Part shown: positions 14,854 through 20,863 of the stretch, one piece after another
Numbering within the stretch: the first letter of the stretch is position 1
How the letters are laid out: every line of letters begins with the position of its first letter
Program-made: the position numbers and the translations under genes
Assembly (NCBI GenBank): GCA_002394205.1
Contig: DGTC01000032.1
Coordinates: forward strand, 1-20,863
From: Lachnospira sp. UBA4346
Lineage (GTDB): Bacteria; Bacillota; Clostridia; Lachnospirales; Lachnospiraceae
Direction: 5' to 3'
DNA length: 20,863 bases
Notes under the pieces: generated by a model
Databases searched by the model: none
Told to the model about the DNA's origin: nothing
Seen by the model: only the letters and a program-made list of their open reading frames with translations

Positions 14854-16044
14854 TCAATCATCCAACTGTAATAATTCTCGAATTTCATCCACCTTATTTA
14901 AATGTTCCCAGGTAAATGTCTCTTCATTTCTTCCAAAGTGGCCATATGCTGCTGTCTTTTTATAAATCGGTCTGCGAAGATTTAATGCATTAATAATTGC
15001 TTCTGGTCTTAAATCAAATACCTTTGTTATAATTTCTACAATCTTCTCATCTGCAATCTTACCGGTCTGGAATGTATCTACAGATATTGAAACCGGCTGT
15101 GCAACTCCAATTGCATATGCAAGTTCGACTTCTAATTTATCTGCCACCCCCGCTGCGACCAGATTCTTTGCAACCCAACGTGCTGCATATGCTGCAGAAC
15201 GGTCAACCTTGGTAGCATCTTTTCCCGAAAAAGCACCACCACCATGTCTGCCGGTTCCCCCATAAGTATCTACAATAATTTTTCTACCGGTCAGTCCAGC
15301 ATCTCCCTGCGGACCACCAATAACAAACCTGCCCGTCGGATTGATAAAATATTTCGTATTGTCATCTAATAAATCCTGTGGAAGCACTGCCTGAATAACT
15401 TGTTCTATAATATCCTTACGAATCTGTTCCTGCGTCACATCTTCACGATGTTGTGTAGAAATAACGACCGTATGAATTCGTTTTACTCTTCCATTGTCAT
15501 CAAACTCTACGGTTACCTGTGATTTTCCATCCGGACGAAGGTATGGAAGCGTTCCGTTTTTTCTTACCTTGGCAAGCTGTTTTGTAAGACGGTGTGCAAA
15601 TGAAATTGCCGGCGGTAAATATTCCGGTGTTTCATTTGTTGCATATCCAAAGATAATTCCCTGATCTCCTGCTCCTGTTCCAAAATCTTTTGTTTTCCCC
15701 TCCTGTTTTGATTCAAATGCTTTATCAACACCTAGTGCAATATCCGCAGACTGTTCATCAATAGATGTCAAAACTGCAATCGAATCTGCTTCAAATCCAC
15801 TCTTATTATCTGTATATCCAATTTCTCGAATGGTATCTCTGACAACTTTTGATATATCCACGTATGCGTTTGTTGTAATCTCCCCTACAACCAATGCAAG
15901 ACCTGTTGCTACTGTTGTCTCTGCCGCCACTCTTGAATATGGATCCTGTTCAAGCAAAGCATCTAAAATTGCATCTGATACCTGATCTGCGACCTTATCC
16001 GGATGTCCCTCTGTTACTGATTCTGATGTAAATAATTTTCCCAT
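14854..16044 (-). CDS. metK: S-adenosylmethionine synthetase
   Basis: The 396-residue protein makes S-adenosylmethionine from methionine and ATP in the cytoplasm. It has FTSESVTEGHPDKVADQVSDAILD (5-28, with His14 and Asp16), GTGAGDQGIIFGYA (122-135), and GGGAFSGKDATKVDRSAAYAARW (268-290), the family's ATP and metal-binding signatures. Length is normal. GGAGGAT lies 7 nt before the ATG. It is 133 bp upstream of the radical SAM gene on the same strand, which may be a functional or only a positional link. The upstream region lacks the SAM-I riboswitch pattern common for metK in Firmicutes, but has palindromes described below. Confidence 0.97.
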   Translation of the reverse strand: MGKLFTSESVTEGHPDKVADQVSDAILDALLEQDPYSRVAAETTVATGLALVVGEITTNAYVDISKVVRDTIREIGYTDNKSGFEADSIAVLTSIDEQSADIALGVDKAFESKQEGKTKDFGTGAGDQGIIFGYATNETPEYLPPAISFAHRLTKQLAKVRKNGTLPYLRPDGKSQVTVEFDDNGRVKRIHTVVISTQHREDVTQEQIRKDIIEQVIQAVLPQDLLDDNTKYFINPTGRFVIGGPQGDAGLTGRKIIVDTYGGTGRHGGGAFSGKDATKVDRSAAYAARWVAKNLVAAGVADKLEVELAYAIGVAQPVSISVDTFQTGKIADEKIVEIITKVFDLRPEAIINALNLRRPIYKKTAAYGHFGRNEETFTWEHLNKVDEIRELLQLDD

Positions 16045-16181
16045 ATTTTTTATCCTCCCATAATTTCAGTTCATTTTTGCAGCATCTGTTTCATCTTCAT
16101 TCAACCAATTCTGCTACATTGAATTTCTTATATTTACCAGCAAAATGATTCTGTTTGTTCCTTTCCGTCTGGCATGTGTGT
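16045..16181 (-). other. metK leader with a methionine-rich mini-ORF
   Basis: About 130 nt lie between the predicted metK start of transcription and its ATG. They contain no strong hairpin and no SAM-I, SAM-III or T-box pattern that I can see. A nine-codon frame at 16100-16071 reads MKMKQMLQK, with three methionines, but lacks a clear ribosome binding site and may be chance. Confidence 0.3.
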
Positions 16182-16210
16182 ATAATATCCTAGTATTCAT
16201 ACTAATTCAA
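16182..16210 (-). promoter_or_regulatory. Sigma-A promoter of metK
   Basis: Minus-strand TTGAAT (16205-16210) and TATTAT (16182-16187) are 17 nt apart, about 140 bp before the metK ATG. The spacer is occupied by a palindrome, listed next. Confidence 0.65.
16191..16204. promoter_or_regulatory. Perfect palindrome in the metK promoter spacer
   Basis: TAGTATTCATACTA is a 6-bp perfect inverted repeat around TC, lying exactly between the -35 and -10 hexamers. A repressor bound here would block RNA polymerase, so it is a good operator candidate; the binding protein is unknown. Confidence 0.5.
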
Positions 16211-16219
16211 TGTGATATA

Positions 16220-16235
16220 TTGAAATCGTTTTCAA
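16220..16235. promoter_or_regulatory. CcpA/LacI-type (cre-like) operator upstream of metK
   Basis: TTGAAATCGTTTTCAA matches the Firmicutes cre consensus WTGNAANCGNWWNCAW at all fixed positions on both strands, with 6-bp arms around a central CG. It lies 9 bp upstream of the metK -35, a place where CcpA usually activates rather than represses. CcpA or another LacI-family protein could bind. Confidence 0.55.
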
Positions 16236-16312
16236 ATATCCTTCCCCAATAGACATAATTTATCAATATTCAAGGAATCAGCACTTATTTTTCATTCTAT
16301 TTTTGGCTAGTT

Positions 16313-16328
16313 TTGAAAACGTAATCAG
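16313..16328. promoter_or_regulatory. Second cre-like site upstream of metK
   Basis: The core TGAAAACGTAATCA (16314-16327) fits TGNAANCGNWWNCA; only the outermost flanking base fails. Its centre is 93 bp, about nine helical turns, from the first site, a spacing that would allow looping. Confidence 0.45.
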
Positions 16329-16367
16329 TTAGGCAAACACTGGTATTAAATGTGATTATATTAACGC

Positions 16368-16406
16368 AAAAAAGACATATCATACAGTTTTCCTGTACAA
16401 TATGCC
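16368..16406 (-). terminator. Terminator after the GGDEF-EAL gene
   Basis: On the minus strand a 14-bp stem with three G-U pairs (16393-16406 with 16374-16387) and a GAAAA loop is followed by six T. It starts about 35 bp after the stop at 16441. Confidence 0.9.
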
Positions 16407-16440
16407 TTCTGCTTTATTATTTATACTATATTATTTTAAT

Positions 16441-18120
16441 TTATCTACCATAATGATTGCGGCGCGCTGCAAACTCCTTCTCTGGCAGCGGCTTATCAAT
16501 TAAATATCCCTGAACAATATCACAGCCGACTTCCACCAGATAGTCTAACTGTTCTTTGCTCTCAATTCCTTCTGCAATGGTTTCCATTCCTAAATTTTTA
16601 ACCATTTTGACTATCTCCGCAAACATCATTTTATCTTTCTGTTTCTGCGCATAGTCATATTCCATCGGAATAAATGATTTATCAATCTTAACAATATCAA
16701 AGTTCGTATCTTTTAACATATTCAATGATGAGTAACCTGTTCCAAAATCATCAATAGACGCACTAATTCCCTGCTCTTTTAAATCACTAACAAGTTTCGT
16801 AAGTACCTTATAATCGTTAAAATTTTCACTTTCTGTCAATTCAATTTCAATGTATTCATGGCTTACATGATATTTATCAATAATTGCAACAATTTCTTCT
16901 ACCAAATGAGGATTGCCTAAATGTCTTCTTGAAAAATTCGATGAGATGCGAATCGGTTCAAATCCTGCCTTATCCCATTTCTGAATTGCCTGACACACCA
17001 TCTCCAACACATAAAAATCAAGCTGGCAGATACTTCCATCTCGTTCCAATACCGGTATAAATTTCATTGGTGGAATAACTTTTCCATTCTGAACCCAGCG
17101 TACAAGTGCCTCTGCACCACATAATTTGTCTTTTTTCACATCCACCTTTGGCTGATAATATACTACAAATTCATGATTACGCATTGCGGCATGAAAATGT
17201 GCAAGTATCTCTTTTTCATTCATGACTTCTTTATAAATTTCCTTGGTAAATACAGCAGTACCATTATGACTCTGTGTCTTTGCCACTTGAAATGCAACCG
17301 ATATTCTTTGCATGACCTGCCCTGGCTCATGAATGTCTTCTAATTCTGCAATTCCTACTGTTGCACTAAATGTAAACTCTCTACGCTTTGTGCCATCTGT
17401 ATACGTAAGAGAACATGTCTGGATTCTTTTTACAAAATCCTGTACATGCTCCTTTTGAACAATTGCAACATAATTATCTCCGCCTAACCTTGCAAGATAT
17501 TCTTCTCCAGACAGTAATGACTGGATTTTTCTTGCATACTGCTTCATTACAATATCACCGTGCATATATGAGAATTCTTTATTTACATACTTAAAATTCT
17601 TCACATTAAAATACATAGCTTCATACTTTGACAAAGTTCCTTTGGCTATTAACATCCCTACATGATTCATAAACCCTGCCAAATTAGGAATTCCACTCGA
17701 CAAATCTGTAACTAATACATTATTCAAAATTCCTCTCATTACAATTCGGCTCATAATAATAGACATTTGCTTACTGATATACTCTACAACCTGATATTCA
17801 CACTCTGTAAACACATGCCGTTTGGGATAAAATATAAATTTCGAATGTCCTCCATCCGGAGAAATGATATTTTCAATATATGGATTCTTCAAGAAGTACT
17901 GATTTGCTTCATAAATCACTCTGCAATCATTTGCTCCGTGCGGGCGCAGCATTGACTCTTCTGCCTGCATATATGCTTCAACACGACCTATATTACAATC
18001 CATCGCAATATCTTCTACTGCAAGACGCACTTGTCCAAACGCTTCATCTATAGAACCATCTACTTCTAACATTCTCTGAAAAAATATACTTAGATTGTCA
18101 TTTGTAAAAATACCACTCAT
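16441..18120 (-). CDS. GGDEF-EAL protein, probable cyclic di-GMP phosphodiesterase
   Basis: The 559-residue soluble protein has an N-terminal region of about 130 residues of unclear type, a GGDEF domain (about 131-295) and an EAL domain (about 305-550). The GGDEF signature is RLGGDNY (211-217) instead of GG(D/E)EF, so cyclase activity is doubtful. The EAL domain keeps its likely catalytic set: E337-A-L, N395, E430, D457-D458 (DDFGTGYSS), K478, E517 and Q537. It would therefore degrade cyclic di-GMP, perhaps with the GGDEF domain as a GTP sensor, as known in some other proteins. No signal peptide or membrane segment is seen. AAGG directly abuts the ATG, so the ribosome binding site is poor and translation may be weak. 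An in-frame stop just upstream excludes an earlier start. Confidence 0.9.
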   Translation of the reverse strand: MSGIFTNDNLSIFFQRMLEVDGSIDEAFGQVRLAVEDIAMDCNIGRVEAYMQAEESMLRPHGANDCRVIYEANQYFLKNPYIENIISPDGGHSKFIFYPKRHVFTECEYQVVEYISKQMSIIMSRIVMRGILNNVLVTDLSSGIPNLAGFMNHVGMLIAKGTLSKYEAMYFNVKNFKYVNKEFSYMHGDIVMKQYARKIQSLLSGEEYLARLGGDNYVAIVQKEHVQDFVKRIQTCSLTYTDGTKRREFTFSATVGIAELEDIHEPGQVMQRISVAFQVAKTQSHNGTAVFTKEIYKEVMNEKEILAHFHAAMRNHEFVVYYQPKVDVKKDKLCGAEALVRWVQNGKVIPPMKFIPVLERDGSICQLDFYVLEMVCQAIQKWDKAGFEPIRISSNFSRRHLGNPHLVEEIVAIIDKYHVSHEYIEIELTESENFNDYKVLTKLVSDLKEQGISASIDDFGTGYSSLNMLKDTNFDIVKIDKSFIPMEYDYAQKQKDKMMFAEIVKMVKNLGMETIAEGIESKEQLDYLVEVGCDIVQGYLIDKPLPEKEFAARRNHYGR

Positions 18121-18157
18121 CCTTGTTCACATTTACCACTTTCTTCCATTTTTCGCT

Positions 18158-18186
18158 ATTTTAGCATGAAGCCTATAAAATGAGAA
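18158..18186 (-). promoter_or_regulatory. Candidate promoter of the GGDEF-EAL gene
   Basis: Minus-strand TTCTCA (18181-18186) and TAAAAT (18158-18163) are 17 nt apart, with an extended -10 (TGC before TAAAAT). The -35 is poor. It lies about 40 bp before the ATG at 18120. Confidence 0.4.
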
Positions 18187-18313
18187 CCTTTTTTCTGTAA
18201 TTTATTATTTTTTAATCTTTGTATGATTTTTGTTTATTTTCTTATGAATTTTTTGGTTCTGCTTAAATATCACTAATTCGTATTTAAAAATCTATAATTC
18301 TCTCTGTTATCAC

Positions 18314-18408
18314 ATCTGTATTTAGATTCATCTTGTTTCTGAATTACAGATTTTTTGCACAATTTCACCTCTTAAAACAGGAAAGCACGTGACTTTTTCC
18401 ATTTGTGC
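18314..18408 (+). repeat. Two nested inverted-repeat elements
   Basis: On the plus strand, ATCTGTA (18314-18320) pairs with TACAGAT (18345-18351), enclosing a small AGAT/ATCT stem, and is followed by six T (18351-18356), so it resembles a plus-strand terminator. Directly after it, GCACAA (18357-18362) pairs with TTGTGC (18403-18408) around GGAAA/TTTCC (18380-18384 with 18396-18400). No plus-strand gene leads into it. Function unknown. Confidence 0.35.
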
Positions 18409-18481
18409 AGATATACACCCTACAGAGGATTTGAAATTTATAGAAAAACTTCTATCTTATAAATTTCTTATATATAAATTT

Positions 18482-18530
18482 AAAAAATCTCACAACGAAA
18501 TGACACATATGCATCATTTCATTGTGAGAT
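18482..18530 (-). terminator. Strong terminator of the rpoBC transcript
   Basis: On the minus strand a 17-bp stem with one G-U pair (18514-18530 with 18487-18503) and a 10-nt loop is followed by six T (18482-18487). It lies about 70 bp after the rpoC stop and closes the transcript cleanly. Confidence 0.92.
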
Positions 18531-18598
18531 TTCCATTATCTGTCTATGCTATTCATCAATAAATTTTACTGATAAATACATGAACTATTATATTCTAA

Positions 18599-20863
18599 TT
18601 ACATTTCAACAGATTCTGTATTTTCTGAAAGTTCTAATTCCTCATCATCTGCGTATTCAATTGCTTCTTCTTCCTGATAAGCATTATCTGTATCAAGTTT
18701 AATATGCTGATAACGTGGCATACCAGTACCTGCCGGAATCAACTTACCGATAATTACATTTTCCTTCAAACCAATCAATGGATCGACCTTACCGTTAATA
18801 GCGGCATCTGTAAGAACCTTTGTTGTTTCCTGGAATGAAGCAGCTGAAAGGAATGAATTTGTTGCAAGAGAAGCCTTTGTAATACCAAGGATAATTGGTG
18901 TACCTGTTGCTGGTGTCTTGCCTTCTTCCTCTAACTTTTCATTTACTTCTGTGAATTCAATTGTATCTACCTGTGAACCCGGAAGGAAATCTGAATCTCC
19001 TGCTGAATCGATGATAATCTTCTTCAGCATCTGACGTACAATCAATTCGATATGCTTATCATTGATTTCTACACCCTGTACACGGTAAACCTTCTGAACT
19101 TCACGGATCATATAATCCTGAACGGCTCTAACACCAAGGATACGAACGATATCATGTGGGTTCTCTGAACCTTCTGTGATTTCTTCACCTGTTGCTACAA
19201 CCTGACCTTCTTCAACCTTAACTCTTGTATCTCTTGATACAGGATAAGCCTTAGATTCACCTTCGTCGTTTGTAATAACGATATCTGTCTTCTTTTCAGA
19301 CTTTGCAAAACTTACTGTACCACCGAACTCTGCAAGAACTGCAAGTGTCTTAGGCTTTCTAGCTTCAAACAATTCTTCTACTCGAGGAAGACCCTGTGTA
19401 ATATTATCACCGGCTACACCACCAGTATGGAATGTTCTCATTGTAAGCTGTGTACCTGGTTCACCGATAGACTGCGCAGCAATAATACCAACTGCTTCAC
19501 CAACCTGTACTGTCTGACCCGTTGCAAGGTTTGAACCATAACACTTCGCACATACACCGATATGAGAACGACAAGTAAGAATTGTACGAATCTTAACCTT
19601 TTCAACGCCTGTTGCTACGATTGCAGCAGCACGCTTTGGTGTAACAAGTTTATTTGCAGCAACAATAACTTCACCTGTTGTAGGATCAACAATATCCTCA
19701 GCAAGGAAACGTCCTGTAATACGTTCTTCCAATGGCTCTAAGACATCAGCCTTCGCATCACTGCTTGCTGTTGCCTTATCATTTACAAAGTCAGATACAT
19801 ACATACCTGGAATTGCTCTGCCAACACTACAATCATTCTCACGAATAATTAAATCCTGAGATACATCAACAAGACGTCTTGTTAAGTATCCTGAATCGGC
19901 TGTACGAAGGGCAGTATCTGACAGACCCTTACGAGCACCATGGGCAGACATGAAGTATTCCAATACGTCAAGACCTTCACGGAAGTTTGACTTGATAGGA
20001 AGTTCGATTGTATTACCAGATGTATCGGCCATCAAACCACGCATACCGGCAAGCTGCTTAATCTGCTGGTTAGAACCACGGGCACCGGAATCGGCCATCA
20101 TGAAGATGTTGTTGTACTTATCCAAACCTGCAAGAAGGGCATCCTTTAATACCTCATCAGTTTCCTGCCATACACGAATAACATTCTTATGTCTTTCTTC
20201 GTCTGTAGAACGACCTCTGTTGTAGTTTGTTGTAATCTGTTCAACCTTCTTCTCAGCTTCTGCAATCAACTGCTTCTTGATTGGCGGCACTGTCATTTCT
20301 GAAATAGATACCGTCATCGCAGCTCTTGTAGAATACTTATAACCCATAGCCTTAATATCATCTAATACTTCAGCAGTCTTTGTTGTACCATGTGTATTAA
20401 TAACATGCTGTAAAATATCCTTTAACTGCTTCTTACCAACATGGAAGTCAACTTCCGGTACAAATGTATTGTCAGGGTTTGTACGGTCAACATAACCTAA
20501 ATCCTGTGGTAAAATCTCATTAAAGATCAATCTACCTAATGTAGACTGTGTATTACCTGTGATTACATTACCATCTGCATCCTTCTTTTCAACACGAACA
20601 AGAATCTTAGAATGTAATGTAATAATACCATTTTCATATGCAAGTAATGCTTCATTGATACTCTTGAAGAACTTACCTTCTCCCTTTGCTCCCGGTCTTT
20701 CCTGTGTTAAATAGTAAATACCAAGAACCATATCCTGTGAAGGAACAGCTACCGGACCACCATCAGATGGCTTCAATAAATTGTTCGGTGAAAGTAACAT
20801 AAATCTACATTCCGCCTGTGCTTCAACAGAAAGTGGAAGATGGACAGCCATCTGGTCACCATC
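18599..20863 (-). CDS. rpoC: DNA-directed RNA polymerase subunit beta' (partial, 5' end outside window)
   Basis: The frame enters at the window edge inside the active-site motif: the first residues are DGDQMAVHLPLS, the end of NADFDGD that holds the catalytic magnesium. About 754 residues remain, to a normal C-terminus. Visible parts are the bridge helix (about 303-337, with HGARKGLSDTALRTADSGYLTRR), zinc-site cysteines (345, 431, 438, 441) and the trigger loop (about 463-486, QSIGEPGTQLTMRTFHTGG). The large trigger-loop insertion of enterobacteria is absent, as in Firmicutes. The tail is acidic (EEEAIEYADDEELELSENTESVEM). The Met at 20851 is internal, not a start. It ends in a strong terminator. 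Confidence 0.98.
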   Translation of the reverse strand, partial: DGDQMAVHLPLSVEAQAECRFMLLSPNNLLKPSDGGPVAVPSQDMVLGIYYLTQERPGAKGEGKFFKSINEALLAYENGIITLHSKILVRVEKKDADGNVITGNTQSTLGRLIFNEILPQDLGYVDRTNPDNTFVPEVDFHVGKKQLKDILQHVINTHGTTKTAEVLDDIKAMGYKYSTRAAMTVSISEMTVPPIKKQLIAEAEKKVEQITTNYNRGRSTDEERHKNVIRVWQETDEVLKDALLAGLDKYNNIFMMADSGARGSNQQIKQLAGMRGLMADTSGNTIELPIKSNFREGLDVLEYFMSAHGARKGLSDTALRTADSGYLTRRLVDVSQDLIIRENDCSVGRAIPGMYVSDFVNDKATASSDAKADVLEPLEERITGRFLAEDIVDPTTGEVIVAANKLVTPKRAAAIVATGVEKVKIRTILTCRSHIGVCAKCYGSNLATGQTVQVGEAVGIIAAQSIGEPGTQLTMRTFHTGGVAGDNITQGLPRVEELFEARKPKTLAVLAEFGGTVSFAKSEKKTDIVITNDEGESKAYPVSRDTRVKVEEGQVVATGEEITEGSENPHDIVRILGVRAVQDYMIREVQKVYRVQGVEINDKHIELIVRQMLKKIIIDSAGDSDFLPGSQVDTIEFTEVNEKLEEEGKTPATGTPIILGITKASLATNSFLSAASFQETTKVLTDAAINGKVDPLIGLKENVIIGKLIPAGTGMPRYQHIKLDTDNAYQEEEAIEYADDEELELSENTESVEM

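Larger units (their letters stand above)
18121..18598 (-). other. 478-bp intergenic region between rpoC and the GGDEF-EAL gene
   Basis: Apart from the rpoC terminator and a promoter candidate, this A/T-rich gap holds no convincing gene. It contains inverted repeats described under 18314-18408. The cyclic di-GMP riboswitch pattern was looked for, because the next gene handles that molecule, and not found. Confidence 0.5.

Noticed and set aside
16045..16440. SAM riboswitch or T-box upstream of metK
   Set aside because: I looked for the SAM-I core and the T-box sequence and found neither; no terminator hairpin lies between promoter and gene. A covariance search could still overturn this.
18121..18480. 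Cyclic di-GMP riboswitch before the GGDEF-EAL gene
   Set aside because: A GTCACGTGC stretch looked suggestive, but the rest of the conserved core is absent.
18599..20851. Treating the Met at 20851 as the start of a separate protein
   Set aside because: The frame continues upstream as DGDQ into the window edge, part of the RpoC active-site motif.

Overview
The window looks like a low-GC Firmicutes chromosome, probably a Clostridia/Lachnospiraceae-type gut anaerobe. This is inferred from AGGAGG ribosome binding sites, sigma-A promoters with 17-nt spacers, CcpA/cre-like operators, an RpoC without the large enterobacterial trigger-loop insertion, and a run of ribosomal-protein genes beside rpoC. 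No taxonomic search was possible. Every convincing gene is on the minus strand, so transcription runs from the right end to the left.

In transcription order: (1) 20863-18599 is the 3' two thirds of rpoC, closed by a strong terminator. (2) A 478-bp gap leads to a GGDEF-EAL protein (18120-16441) whose EAL site is intact and whose GGDEF site is degenerate; it also ends in a strong terminator. (3) metK (16044-14854) sits behind an unusual 396-bp control region with two cre-like palindromes and a third palindrome inside the promoter spacer, and no recognisable SAM riboswitch. (4) 14720-10121 is a co-directional cluster: a radical SAM enzyme with a non-standard CX9CX2C cluster motif, a small FMN split-barrel (PPOX-like) protein, and an SsuABC/TauABC-type ABC importer (permease, binding protein, ATPase). 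A LacI-family regulator with its own promoter follows (9994-8924). (5) A SulP anion transporter with a STAS domain and a long extra C-terminal region (8668-6515), an ABC-F ATPase (6347-4542), and a zinc-ribbon membrane protein (4165-3302). (6) The S10 ribosomal-protein operon begins: rpsJ, rplC, rplD, rplW and partial rplB. It has its own promoter, a roughly 270-nt structured leader, and a second structured gap between rpsJ and rplC.

The most interesting points are the radical SAM/FMN/ABC-importer cluster, which may be an oxygen-independent route for using an organosulfonate-like or related compound; the S10 leader RNA; and the metK control region. The usual rpsL-rpsG-fusA-tuf block between rpoC and rpsJ is missing here, and the accessory genes occupy that space. 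I saw no tRNA, rRNA, CRISPR array, insertion sequence or phage gene.
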